A stretch of DNA of 64,000 nt, from NCBI RefSeq assembly GCF_031755915.1, contig NC_083382.1, positions 33,810,295 to 33,874,294 on the forward strand, given 5' to 3'. The DNA is from Ziziphus jujuba. Taxonomy: Eukaryota > Streptophyta > Magnoliopsida > Rosales > Rhamnaceae. Every line of letters begins with the position of its first letter. Position 1 is the first letter of the stretch. The notes beneath the pieces were generated by a model that was given only the letters and a program-made list of their open reading frames with translations, had not been told where the DNA came from and ran no database searches. This document shows, piece by piece, positions 50,201-62,800 of the stretch. A program made the translations under genes and the position numbers.

Positions 50201-50460
50201 TTGCAAATCATGTAAAGAATCAAGCTACAAGAAAAAGATGTGTTATGTTTATTAGGGTGCCAACGCTGACGCTACGTTGATACACCATTGTCGTCTTATG
50301 AAGCAATGCCGATGCTGTGTCAACGATCATTTGTCGGCTTACGTCCACAAAATTAGTATAATTTATTAACCGTATTGCCTTCGCAATTTCATTTGATGGT
50401 GGTAAGGTTTTGCACAGATTATCAGTAAAAATAGTTACTGTATTGCATTTGTCAGTTCCA
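47280..50460. repeat. Subtelomeric satellite, unit about 256 bp, about 12 diverged copies
   Basis: Using GTAAGTT as a landmark, copies fall at 47307, about 47560, 47826, 48043, 48299, 48612 (ATAAG), 48868, 49123, 49378, 49635, 49890 (GCAAG), 50146 and 50402. Most spacings are 255-257 bp, with one short (217) and one long (313) interval. Each unit has an AT-rich half (GTAATTTCGTTTGATTCCTG; TTTTGGTCAAAATAATTACT) and a CG-rich half containing ACGCCGACGCTACGTTGATA and TTCGTCGGCTTACGTCC, which are partly inverted to one another. The minus-strand frames in this interval are repeats of the same satellite, not genes. Confidence 0.88.
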
Positions 50461-50622
50461 ATGATCGTGTAAATTTTTTTTAATAGTTTAGAAAGCTTTA
50501 TTACAAAGGATTTGACACAACATATCCACAATTTGTAACAAATTTAAAACCATATTTATTTATTTATTCAATGGTAATTAGAACATGCACTAGAGGCGAC
50601 GTGGTGGACATGTAGTTGCGTC

Positions 50623-51233
50623 GGCTTTGGTTATATTTTCATTTTGGGATTGACACCGATGAAGTGATTAAAAAAGTTGAGAATCTCCTCTCGACAGATC
50701 GGTTCTAAGAAGGACAAGCTCATCATGATTCTCAGAACAGCTTTCACAACCGAGGATTTCGAAAGGGTCGAAGGGATTTTGGTGGGTAGAGGCGCGGATA
50801 TGAAGCCAAAAATAGAGACAATGGAGGAAGATTTCTCTGTTACAGAAAGAAAGGGATTTTTAGATTAGATTCAATAGGAGATGGAGTTGAAAAGCGCGAA
50901 TGCCCATATTATTATTTGGTACATGTTCAGATGGGCAGTTTCTCTACTTTCTCATTCACACTTTTCAACTCTATCTCCTATTGAACCTTATCTAAAAATC
51001 CCTTTCTTTCTGTAACAGACAAATCTTCATGCATTGTCTCTATTTCTAGCTTCATCTCTGCGCCTCTACCCACCAGAATCCCTTCGACCTTTTCGAAGTA
51101 CTCAGTTGTGAAAGCTGATCCAAGAATCATGATGAGCTTGTCCTTTTTATAACTTATGCGTCAAGAGGAGGATTCTCGACTTTCTTAATCACTTCATCGG
51201 TGTCAATTCCAAAATGAAAATATAACCAAAGCC
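50623..51233. repeat. Long inverted repeat (arms 272/273 bp, 66-bp spacer)
   Basis: Left arm 50623-50894 is the imperfect reverse complement of right arm 50961-51233. The outer ends are GGCTTTGGTTATATTTTCAT and its complement, the inner ends AGTTGAAAAG and CTTTTCAACT. Both arms keep an open frame encoding a similar peptide (KDKLIMIL..AFTTE.FE.VEGILVGRGA.MK..IETM.ED.SVTERKGFLD), so the arms could be diverged copies of a coding exon. No known domain. Confidence 0.85.
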
Positions 51234-51459
51234 AATATAATAAAAATAAAAAAAGAAAACAAAACAGTGGTAGGATTATTCTGAATGTAACAATGAACAA
51301 TTCATATGAACTTTAATATAGGTTGTATCATTATAAACAGTAGTTGACACAGTGAAGTAGCAGACACAGTAAAAGAGAAGATTATGGATCGAGAAATGCG
51401 CATAATAATAGTGCTAACCAGTGTCCTCGATTTGCTCAGAAACCCAATTTGGTCAGATA

Positions 51460-53790
51460 CAATTTGATATGTTGCATAAACATTTAGGGTTTTCTGACAA
51501 ACATTTATTACTTAGATTTATTGATTTATATGGATATGTTTGGTTTATGGAATAAACATAGGAATAGAATTTCTATTCCACAGATTTTGTTTTTCCTATG
51601 TTTGGTAAGTTTTTGAATTTGGTAATAGCTATTCCATAGGAATAGATAAGCCTCCATTTAAAAGAATACCGATTCCTTATTAAAACCTTAGAATTCCTAT
51701 TCCTATGTTTTAATTTGGATAAACTTTAAAATATCCTTAGCATATTTAAGGAATTATCAATCATTTTTCCATTTTCTATTCCTATGAATAACTATTCCTA
51801 TTTTTAAAAAAATACATATTCTGTGTACCGAACATAGCCTTATTCATTTTTCCAAAATTGGCAATAGCGAATCTCTTCGCTAAGTGGGTTAACAAGAGAG
51901 AAAAAAAATTAATTACATAGGCAAACGTTTAAAAGTCGATTTGATAAACATCGACATTAAGGTGTGACAACAGAAATTTGGATGCCACACTACCAATGCT
52001 TCAATTCCTTGGTCGATTGATTCCAGTATTAGTTTTACCATTAATTAGAGTAGTTGACACAACAAGTGTAAATATTTTTGCTCGAAAAATATTGCTTACT
52101 TAATTATTCAAATGTAAATCATTAAAGAAACCTTGGGATGGAAAACGTGTCCACTCCATCAATATTAATGACGCTTACTATTCTTCGCCGATCGATCTCC
52201 CCAAAAGTTCAAAGGACTTGTCCCATCCATATGCACGTGGCTTGTAACATAACTGCTAAACTGTCAATTTTTGAGAAACCTTACCCATTCGACAATTATG
52301 CAGAGTAATTGACACAGTTTTCGAAAACGTCATTTGACAGAGAAAATAACAAAATAATCATATCAAATATAAACAGAAAAAAGAAAAAAAAGCAAAGCCA
52401 ACGCGTTGGCTTATGCCTCATTACTTTTTATTTTCCTTGTTATAGTTAATGATTTTAAAACCAACATGATGTCAAGTACATATTTCTAATGATTTTAGAA
52501 TACATAATTACAAATTATTTTAAATACATTTTAAAAAATCATATAGAAAAAAGAATATTCAAAAAACAATTCGAACAATAATCTTCCCTATTGTAATTTC
52601 CATTGATCTCGTAAATATTTTTAATATTCTTTTTTCTTTATTTAATATTTTTAATAATCTTCCTTATTGTGATTTCCATTGATCTTGTAATGATTTTAGA
52701 ATACATTAAAGATGACGCCGTAAGGATTAGGTAGCGTCGATATTTTTTTCTTTATTTATTTATGTCATTCTTTTTCTTGTTAAGAAATATTCTTTCTTGC
52801 ATATCAGTCGGTATTTATTTATAAATTATTTTAAGAAATATTTTTTTAGTTATTTATTAGGCTCGTTTTACACAACGTTTTACATAGCATATTTGGGATG
52901 AGGATGAACCACTATGTTTTGTTTTTGGGGGCTTTTTCATATCTAGATGGAACGATTTAAACGACATTAAAAGATTGTAATTTCTAATGGCGAAGGATAA
53001 CAAGGAATAGAGTTAAATAAGAAACGTACAAAGCCGACACTATGTAAATATTGGCAAGTTTATGATCGTATGTGACCATTAATAGTAAATCCCACGCGTT
53101 GGTGATCGAAATTGATCTGTTGCTTAAAAATTTAGGTTTCTCTGTCGAAAATTAATTACATAGATTTTTTTAATGTTCCAATATTGGCAAGTTTAGACAC
53201 GTGTACTTGGATTGGACATGATATTCATGTTTTGAGCAAATCTTTTCGCTAACTGCGTCCACGAATTATTCAACTTCTATGAAAATATTCAAACACTTAA
53301 AAGTATAGCAAGCTAGACAAAGCTAACGCCGTTGGCATGTTATAGTGTCTGCGTATGCCCATGTATTTTAATATTTTATATTCCTTTTTATCCTTAATGA
53401 TTTTAAAACTCACATGATATGAAATAGCTTTTTCTAAAGATTGTAGATTAAATAATTACAAAATGATTTTAAACAAATGTTAAATAAATCATACAGAAAA
53501 TATAACAACATTTTCCAACACAAGTCGAAAAAAACATATACCAAAGCCAACGCTGTTCGCATGTTATAGTGTCGGCCTATGTTGGATTTTATTTTCCTTG
53601 TTATATTTAAGGATTTTAAAACTAACGCTGTAGGGATTAGGTAGCGTCGGTTATATTTTTTCAAATTTATATATGTAAGGTTTTTTAAGAAATTTTCTTT
53701 CCTGCTTATTAGTCAGTATTTATTTATAAATTATTTTAAGAAATGCTTGGTTTAGTTACTTATTAGGCTCGTTTTACAAAACGTATACAA
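51460..53790. repeat. Degenerate subtelomeric duplication
   Basis: Blocks recur in the same order. GTTGCATAAACATTTAGGG (about 51472) pairs with GTTGCTTAAAAATTTAGG (about 53121). GCGAATCTCTTCGCTAA (about 51886) pairs with GCAAATCTTTTCGCTAA (about 53236). 52707-52885 pairs with 53622-53783 (GATTAGGTAGCGTCG, then CAGTATTTATTTATAAATTA or CGGTATTT…, then TTATTAGGCTCGTTTTACA). The first copy was later split by the MITE at 51529-51840. CG-rich motifs (AACGCCG, GCGTCGG) recall the neighbouring 256-bp satellite. No gene seen. Confidence 0.65.
51529..51840. mobile_element. Tourist/Harbinger-like MITE
   Basis: The left end GGATATGTTTGGTTTATGGAA is repeated inverted at the right end (…TTCTGTGTACCGAACATAGCC). 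The body is made of GGAATAG/CTATTCC palindromic stretches, typical of Tourist-like MITEs. A 3-bp duplication (TAT, or TTA if the ends shift) flanks it. About 310 bp, non-coding. Confidence 0.65.
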
Positions 53791-53867
53791 AAACATTAAC
53801 AAAATTAGAACCTATTTACAAAGATAAAAAATGGGAATCACAACACGCACCTAAACCGACTCTACAA

Positions 53868-56800
53868 AGGGTTTAGGGTTTAGGGTTTAGGGTTTAGGGG
53901 TTTAGGGTTTAGGGGTTTAGGGTTTAGGGTTTAGGGTTTAGGGTTTAGGGTTTAGGGTTTAGGGTTTAGGGTTTAGGGTTTAGGGTTTAGGGTTTAGGGT
54001 TTAGGGTTTAGGGTTTAGGGTTTAGGGTTTAGGGTTTAGGGTTTAGGGTTTAGGGTTTAGGGTTTAGGGTTTAGGGTTTAGGGTTTAGGGTTTAGGGTTT
54101 AGGGTTTAGGGTTTAGGGTTTAGGGTTTAGGGTTTAGGGTTTAGGGTTTAGGGTTTAGGGTTTAGGGTTTAGGGTTTAGGGTTTAGGGTTTAGGGTTTAG
54201 GGTTTAGGGTTTAGGGTTTAGGGTTTAGGGTTTAGGGTTTAGGGTTTAGGGTTTAGGGTTTAGGGTTTAGGGTTTAGGGTTTAGGGTTTAGGGTTTAGGG
54301 TTTAGGGTTTAGGGTTTAGGGTTTAGGGTTTAGGGTTTAGGGTTTAGGGTTTAGGGTTTAGGGTTTAGGGTTTAGGGTTTAGGGTTTAGGGTTTAGGGTT
54401 TAGGGTTTAGGGTTTAGGGTTTAGGGTTTAGGGTTTAGGGTTTAGGGTTTAGGGTTTAGGGTTTAGGGTTTAGGGTTTAGGGTTTAGGGTTTAGGGTTTA
54501 GGGTTTAGGGTTTAGGGTTTAGGGTTTAGGGTTTAGGGTTTAGGGTTTAGGGTTTAGGGTTTAGGGTTTAGGGTTTAGGGTTTAGGGTTTAGGGTTTAGG
54601 GTTTAGGGTTTAGGGTTTAGGGTTTAGGGTTTAGGGTTTAGGGTTTAGGGTTTAGGGTTTAGGGTTTAGGGTTTAGGGTTTAGGGTTTAGGGTTTAGGGT
54701 TTAGGGTTTAGGGTTTAGGGTTTAGGGTTTAGGGTTTAGGGTTTAGGGTTTAGGGTTTAGGGTTTAGGGTTTAGGGTTTAGGGTTTAGGGTTTAGGGTTT
54801 AGGGTTTAGGGTTTAGGGTTTAGGGTTTAGGGTTTAGGGTTTAGGGTTTAGGGTTTAGGGTTTAGGGTTTAGGGTTTAGGGTTTAGGGTTTAGGGTTTAG
54901 GGTTTAGGGTTTAGGGTTTAGGGTTTAGGGTTTAGGGTTTAGGGTTTAGGGTTTAGGGTTTAGGGTTTAGGGTTTAGGGTTTAGGGTTTAGGGTTTAGGG
55001 TTTAGGGTTTAGGGTTTAGGGTTTAGGGTTTAGGGTTTAGGGTTTAGGGTTTAGGGTTTAGGGTTTAGGGTTTAGGGTTTAGGGTTTAGGGTTTAGGGTT
55101 TAGGGTTTAGGGTTTAGGGTTTAGGGTTTAGGGTTTAGGGTTTAGGGTTTAGGGTTTAGGGTTTAGGGTTTAGGGTTTAGGGTTTAGGGTTTAGGGTTTA
55201 GGGTTTAGGGTTTAGGGTTTAGGGTTTAGGGTTTAGGGTTTAGGGTTTAGGGTTTAGGGTTTAGGGTTTAGGGTTTAGGGTTTAGGGTTTAGGGTTTAGG
55301 GTTTAGGGTTTAGGGTTTAGGGTTTAGGGTTTAGGGTTTAGGGTTTAGGGTTTAGGGTTTAGGGTTTAGGGTTTAGGGTTTAGGGTTTAGGGTTTAGGGT
55401 TTAGGGTTTAGGGTTTAGGGTTTAGGGTTTAGGGTTTAGGGTTTAGGGTTTAGGGTTTAGGGTTTAGGGTTTAGGGTTTAGGGTTTAGGGTTTAGGGTTT
55501 AGGGTTTAGGGTTTAGGGTTTAGGGTTTAGGGTTTAGGGTTTAGGGTTTAGGGTTTAGGGTTTAGGGTTTAGGGTTTAGGGTTTAGGGTTTAGGGTTTAG
55601 GGTTTAGGGTTTAGGGTTTAGGGTTTAGGGTTTAGGGTTTAGGGTTTAGGGTTTAGGGTTTAGGGTTTAGGGTTTAGGGTTTAGGGTTTAGGGTTTAGGG
55701 TTTAGGGTTTAGGGTTTAGGGTTTAGGGTTTAGGGTTTAGGGTTTAGGGTTTAGGGTTTAGGGTTTAGGGTTTAGGGTTTAGGGTTTAGGGTTTAGGGTT
55801 TAGGGTTTAGGGTTTAGGGTTTAGGGTTTAGGGTTTAGGGTTTAGGGTTTAGGGTTTAGGGTTTAGGGTTTAGGGTTTAGGGTTTAGGGTTTAGGGTTTA
55901 GGGTTTAGGGTTTAGGGTTTAGGGTTTAGGGTTTAGGGTTTAGGGTTTAGGGTTTAGGGTTTAGGGTTTAGGGTTTAGGGTTTAGGGTTTAGGGTTTAGG
56001 GTTTAGGGTTTAGGGTTTAGGGTTTAGGGTTTAGGGTTTAGGGTTTAGGGTTTAGGGTTTAGGGTTTAGGGTTTAGGGTTTAGGGTTTAGGGTTTAGGGT
56101 TTAGGGTTTAGGGTTTAGGGTTTAGGGTTTAGGGTTTAGGGTTTAGGGTTTAGGGTTTAGGGTTTAGGGTTTAGGGTTTAGGGTTTAGGGTTTAGGGTTT
56201 AGGGTTTAGGGTTTAGGGTTTAGGGTTTAGGGTTTAGGGTTTAGGGTTTAGGGTTTAGGGTTTAGGGTTTAGGGTTTAGGGTTTAGGGTTTAGGGTTTAG
56301 GGTTTAGGGTTTAGGGTTTAGGGTTTAGGGTTTAGGGTTTAGGGTTTAGGGTTTAGGGTTTAGGGTTTAGGGTTTAGGGTTTAGGGTTTAGGGTTTAGGG
56401 TTTAGGGTTTAGGGTTTAGGGTTTAGGGTTTAGGGTTTAGGGTTTAGGGTTTAGGGTTTAGGGTTTAGGGTTTAGGGTTTAGGGTTTAGGGTTTAGGGTT
56501 TAGGGTTTAGGGTTTAGGGTTTAGGGTTTAGGGTTTAGGGTTTAGGGTTTAGGGTTTAGGGTTTAGGGTTTAGGGTTTAGGGTTTAGGGTTTAGGGTTTA
56601 GGGTTTAGGGTTTAGGGTTTAGGGTTTAGGGTTTAGGGTTTAGGGTTTAGGGTTTAGGGTTTAGGGTTTAGGGTTTAGGGTTTAGGGTTTAGGGTTTAGG
56701 GTTTAGGGTTTAGGGTTTAGGGTTTAGGGTTTAGGGTTTAGGGTTTAGGGTTTAGGGTTTAGGGTTTAGGGTTTAGGGTTTAGGGTTTAGGGTTTAGGGT

Positions 56801-59800
56801 TTAGGGTTTAGGGTTTAGGGTTTAGGGTTTAGGGTTTAGGGTTTAGGGTTTAGGGTTTAGGGTTTAGGGTTTAGGGTTTAGGGTTTAGGGTTTAGGGTTT
56901 AGGGTTTAGGGTTTAGGGTTTAGGGTTTAGGGTTTAGGGTTTAGGGTTTAGGGTTTAGGGTTTAGGGTTTAGGGTTTAGGGTTTAGGGTTTAGGGTTTAG
57001 GGTTTAGGGTTTAGGGTTTAGGGTTTAGGGTTTAGGGTTTAGGGTTTAGGGTTTAGGGTTTAGGGTTTAGGGTTTAGGGTTTAGGGTTTAGGGTTTAGGG
57101 TTTAGGGTTTAGGGTTTAGGGTTTAGGGTTTAGGGTTTAGGGTTTAGGGTTTAGGGTTTAGGGTTTAGGGTTTAGGGTTTAGGGTTTAGGGTTTAGGGTT
57201 TAGGGTTTAGGGTTTAGGGTTTAGGGTTTAGGGTTTAGGGTTTAGGGTTTAGGGTTTAGGGTTTAGGGTTTAGGGTTTAGGGTTTAGGGTTTAGGGTTTA
57301 GGGTTTAGGGTTTAGGGTTTAGGGTTTAGGGTTTAGGGTTTAGGGTTTAGGGTTTAGGGTTTAGGGTTTAGGGTTTAGGGTTTAGGGTTTAGGGTTTAGG
57401 GTTTAGGGTTTAGGGTTTAGGGTTTAGGGTTTAGGGTTTAGGGTTTAGGGTTTAGGGTTTAGGGTTTAGGGTTTAGGGTTTAGGGTTTAGGGTTTAGGGT
57501 TTAGGGTTTAGGGTTTAGGGTTTAGGGTTTAGGGTTTAGGGTTTAGGGTTTAGGGTTTAGGGTTTAGGGTTTAGGGTTTAGGGTTTAGGGTTTAGGGTTT
57601 AGGGTTTAGGGTTTAGGGTTTAGGGTTTAGGGTTTAGGGTTTAGGGTTTAGGGTTTAGGGTTTAGGGTTTAGGGTTTAGGGTTTAGGGTTTAGGGTTTAG
57701 GGTTTAGGGTTTAGGGTTTAGGGTTTAGGGTTTAGGGTTTAGGGTTTAGGGTTTAGGGTTTAGGGTTTAGGGTTTAGGGTTTAGGGTTTAGGGTTTAGGG
57801 TTTAGGGTTTAGGGTTTAGGGTTTAGGGTTTAGGGTTTAGGGTTTAGGGTTTAGGGTTTAGGGTTTAGGGTTTAGGGTTTAGGGTTTAGGGTTTAGGGTT
57901 TAGGGTTTAGGGTTTAGGGTTTAGGGTTTAGGGTTTAGGGTTTAGGGTTTAGGGTTTAGGGTTTAGGGTTTAGGGTTTAGGGTTTAGGGTTTAGGGTTTA
58001 GGGTTTAGGGTTTAGGGTTTAGGGTTTAGGGTTTAGGGTTTAGGGTTTAGGGTTTAGGGTTTAGGGTTTAGGGTTTAGGGTTTAGGGTTTAGGGTTTAGG
58101 GTTTAGGGTTTAGGGTTTAGGGTTTAGGGTTTAGGGTTTAGGGTTTAGGGTTTAGGGTTTAGGGTTTAGGGTTTAGGGTTTAGGGTTTAGGGTTTAGGGT
58201 TTAGGGTTTAGGGTTTAGGGTTTAGGGTTTAGGGTTTAGGGTTTAGGGTTTAGGGTTTAGGGTTTAGGGTTTAGGGTTTAGGGTTTAGGGTTTAGGGTTT
58301 AGGGTTTAGGGTTTAGGGTTTAGGGTTTAGGGTTTAGGGTTTAGGGTTTAGGGTTTAGGGTTTAGGGTTTAGGGTTTAGGGTTTAGGGTTTAGGGTTTAG
58401 GGTTTAGGGTTTAGGGTTTAGGGTTTAGGGTTTAGGGTTTAGGGTTTAGGGTTTAGGGTTTAGGGTTTAGGGTTTAGGGTTTAGGGTTTAGGGTTTAGGG
58501 TTTAGGGTTTAGGGTTTAGGGTTTAGGGTTTAGGGTTTAGGGTTTAGGGTTTAGGGTTTAGGGTTTAGGGTTTAGGGTTTAGGGTTTAGGGTTTAGGGTT
58601 TAGGGTTTAGGGTTTAGGGTTTAGGGTTTAGGGTTTAGGGTTTAGGGTTTAGGGTTTAGGGTTTAGGGTTTAGGGTTTAGGGTTTAGGGTTTAGGGTTTA
58701 GGGTTTAGGGTTTAGGGTTTAGGGTTTAGGGTTTAGGGTTTAGGGTTTAGGGTTTAGGGTTTAGGGTTTAGGGTTTAGGGTTTAGGGTTTAGGGTTTAGG
58801 GTTTAGGGTTTAGGGTTTAGGGTTTAGGGTTTAGGGTTTAGGGTTTAGGGTTTAGGGTTTAGGGTTTAGGGTTTAGGGTTTAGGGTTTAGGGTTTAGGGT
58901 TTAGGGTTTAGGGTTTAGGGTTTAGGGTTTAGGGTTTAGGGTTTAGGGTTTAGGGTTTAGGGTTTAGGGTTTAGGGTTTAGGGTTTAGGGTTTAGGGTTT
59001 AGGGTTTAGGGTTTAGGGTTTAGGGTTTAGGGTTTAGGGTTTAGGGTTTAGGGTTTAGGGTTTAGGGTTTAGGGTTTAGGGTTTAGGGTTTAGGGTTTAG
59101 GGTTTAGGGTTTAGGGTTTAGGGTTTAGGGTTTAGGGTTTAGGGTTTAGGGTTTAGGGTTTAGGGTTTAGGGTTTAGGGTTTAGGGTTTAGGGTTTAGGG
59201 TTTAGGGTTTAGGGTTTAGGGTTTAGGGTTTAGGGTTTAGGGTTTAGGGTTTAGGGTTTAGGGTTTAGGGTTTAGGGTTTAGGGTTTAGGGTTTAGGGTT
59301 TAGGGTTTAGGGTTTAGGGTTTAGGGTTTAGGGTTTAGGGTTTAGGGTTTAGGGTTTAGGGTTTAGGGTTTAGGGTTTAGGGTTTAGGGTTTAGGGTTTA
59401 GGGTTTAGGGTTTAGGGTTTAGGGTTTAGGGTTTAGGGTTTAGGGTTTAGGGTTTAGGGTTTAGGGTTTAGGGTTTAGGGTTTAGGGTTTAGGGTTTAGG
59501 GTTTAGGGTTTAGGGTTTAGGGTTTAGGGTTTAGGGTTTAGGGTTTAGGGTTTAGGGTTTAGGGTTTAGGGTTTAGGGTTTAGGGTTTAGGGTTTAGGGT
59601 TTAGGGTTTAGGGTTTAGGGTTTAGGGTTTAGGGTTTAGGGTTTAGGGTTTAGGGTTTAGGGTTTAGGGTTTAGGGTTTAGGGTTTAGGGTTTAGGGTTT
59701 AGGGTTTAGGGTTTAGGGTTTAGGGTTTAGGGTTTAGGGTTTAGGGTTTAGGGTTTAGGGTTTAGGGTTTAGGGTTTAGGGTTTAGGGTTTAGGGTTTAG

Positions 59801-62800
59801 GGTTTAGGGTTTAGGGTTTAGGGTTTAGGGTTTAGGGTTTAGGGTTTAGGGTTTAGGGTTTAGGGTTTAGGGTTTAGGGTTTAGGGTTTAGGGTTTAGGG
59901 TTTAGGGTTTAGGGTTTAGGGTTTAGGGTTTAGGGTTTAGGGTTTAGGGTTTAGGGTTTAGGGTTTAGGGTTTAGGGTTTAGGGTTTAGGGTTTAGGGTT
60001 TAGGGTTTAGGGTTTAGGGTTTAGGGTTTAGGGTTTAGGGTTTAGGGTTTAGGGTTTAGGGTTTAGGGTTTAGGGTTTAGGGTTTAGGGTTTAGGGTTTA
60101 GGGTTTAGGGTTTAGGGTTTAGGGTTTAGGGTTTAGGGTTTAGGGTTTAGGGTTTAGGGTTTAGGGTTTAGGGTTTAGGGTTTAGGGTTTAGGGTTTAGG
60201 GTTTAGGGTTTAGGGTTTAGGGTTTAGGGTTTAGGGTTTAGGGTTTAGGGTTTAGGGTTTAGGGTTTAGGGTTTAGGGTTTAGGGTTTAGGGTTTAGGGT
60301 TTAGGGTTTAGGGTTTAGGGTTTAGGGTTTAGGGTTTAGGGTTTAGGGTTTAGGGTTTAGGGTTTAGGGTTTAGGGTTTAGGGTTTAGGGTTTAGGGTTT
60401 AGGGTTTAGGGTTTAGGGTTTAGGGTTTAGGGTTTAGGGTTTAGGGTTTAGGGTTTAGGGTTTAGGGTTTAGGGTTTAGGGTTTAGGGTTTAGGGTTTAG
60501 GGTTTAGGGTTTAGGGTTTAGGGTTTAGGGTTTAGGGTTTAGGGTTTAGGGTTTAGGGTTTAGGGTTTAGGGTTTAGGGTTTAGGGTTTAGGGTTTAGGG
60601 TTTAGGGTTTAGGGTTTAGGGTTTAGGGTTTAGGGTTTAGGGTTTAGGGTTTAGGGTTTAGGGTTTAGGGTTTAGGGTTTAGGGTTTAGGGTTTAGGGTT
60701 TAGGGTTTAGGGTTTAGGGTTTAGGGTTTAGGGTTTAGGGTTTAGGGTTTAGGGTTTAGGGTTTAGGGTTTAGGGTTTAGGGTTTAGGGTTTAGGGTTTA
60801 GGGTTTAGGGTTTAGGGTTTAGGGTTTAGGGTTTAGGGTTTAGGGTTTAGGGTTTAGGGTTTAGGGTTTAGGGTTTAGGGTTTAGGGTTTAGGGTTTAGG
60901 GTTTAGGGTTTAGGGTTTAGGGTTTAGGGTTTAGGGTTTAGGGTTTAGGGTTTAGGGTTTAGGGTTTAGGGTTTAGGGTTTAGGGTTTAGGGTTTAGGGT
61001 TTAGGGTTTAGGGTTTAGGGTTTAGGGTTTAGGGTTTAGGGTTTAGGGTTTAGGGTTTAGGGTTTAGGGTTTAGGGTTTAGGGTTTAGGGTTTAGGGTTT
61101 AGGGTTTAGGGTTTAGGGTTTAGGGTTTAGGGTTTAGGGTTTAGGGTTTAGGGTTTAGGGTTTAGGGTTTAGGGTTTAGGGTTTAGGGTTTAGGGTTTAG
61201 GGTTTAGGGTTTAGGGTTTAGGGTTTAGGGTTTAGGGTTTAGGGTTTAGGGTTTAGGGTTTAGGGTTTAGGGTTTAGGGTTTAGGGTTTAGGGTTTAGGG
61301 TTTAGGGTTTAGGGTTTAGGGTTTAGGGTTTAGGGTTTAGGGTTTAGGGTTTAGGGTTTAGGGTTTAGGGTTTAGGGTTTAGGGTTTAGGGTTTAGGGTT
61401 TAGGGTTTAGGGTTTAGGGTTTAGGGTTTAGGGTTTAGGGTTTAGGGTTTAGGGTTTAGGGTTTAGGGTTTAGGGTTTAGGGTTTAGGGTTTAGGGTTTA
61501 GGGTTTAGGGTTTAGGGTTTAGGGTTTAGGGTTTAGGGTTTAGGGTTTAGGGTTTAGGGTTTAGGGTTTAGGGTTTAGGGTTTAGGGTTTAGGGTTTAGG
61601 GTTTAGGGTTTAGGGTTTAGGGTTTAGGGTTTAGGGTTTAGGGTTTAGGGTTTAGGGTTTAGGGTTTAGGGTTTAGGGTTTAGGGTTTAGGGTTTAGGGT
61701 TTAGGGTTTAGGGTTTAGGGTTTAGGGTTTAGGGTTTAGGGTTTAGGGTTTAGGGTTTAGGGTTTAGGGTTTAGGGTTTAGGGTTTAGGGTTTAGGGTTT
61801 AGGGTTTAGGGTTTAGGGTTTAGGGTTTAGGGTTTAGGGTTTAGGGTTTAGGGTTTAGGGTTTAGGGTTTAGGGTTTAGGGTTTAGGGTTTAGGGTTTAG
61901 GGTTTAGGGTTTAGGGTTTAGGGTTTAGGGTTTAGGGTTTAGGGTTTAGGGTTTAGGGTTTAGGGTTTAGGGTTTAGGGTTTAGGGTTTAGGGTTTAGGG
62001 TTTAGGGTTTAGGGTTTAGGGTTTAGGGTTTAGGGTTTAGGGTTTAGGGTTTAGGGTTTAGGGTTTAGGGTTTAGGGTTTAGGGTTTAGGGTTTAGGGTT
62101 TAGGGTTTAGGGTTTAGGGTTTAGGGTTTAGGGTTTAGGGTTTAGGGTTTAGGGTTTAGGGTTTAGGGTTTAGGGTTTAGGGTTTAGGGTTTAGGGTTTA
62201 GGGTTTAGGGTTTAGGGTTTAGGGTTTAGGGTTTAGGGTTTAGGGTTTAGGGTTTAGGGTTTAGGGTTTAGGGTTTAGGGTTTAGGGTTTAGGGTTTAGG
62301 GTTTAGGGTTTAGGGTTTAGGGTTTAGGGTTTAGGGTTTAGGGTTTAGGGTTTAGGGTTTAGGGTTTAGGGTTTAGGGTTTAGGGTTTAGGGTTTAGGGT
62401 TTAGGGTTTAGGGTTTAGGGTTTAGGGTTTAGGGTTTAGGGTTTAGGGTTTAGGGTTTAGGGTTTAGGGTTTAGGGTTTAGGGTTTAGGGTTTAGGGTTT
62501 AGGGTTTAGGGTTTAGGGTTTAGGGTTTAGGGTTTAGGGTTTAGGGTTTAGGGTTTAGGGTTTAGGGTTTAGGGTTTAGGGTTTAGGGTTTAGGGTTTAG
62601 GGTTTAGGGTTTAGGGTTTAGGGTTTAGGGTTTAGGGTTTAGGGTTTAGGGTTTAGGGTTTAGGGTTTAGGGTTTAGGGTTTAGGGTTTAGGGTTTAGGG
62701 TTTAGGGTTTAGGGTTTAGGGTTTAGGGTTTAGGGTTTAGGGTTTAGGGTTTAGGGTTTAGGGTTTAGGGTTTAGGGTTTAGGGTTTAGGGTTTAGGGTT

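Noticed and set aside
49229..50531. Overlapping minus-strand frames of 60-103 codons with shared words (NEIAKAIRLINY, VDVSRRMI)
   Set aside because: The similarity comes from the 256-bp satellite being translated repeatedly; there is no gene context.
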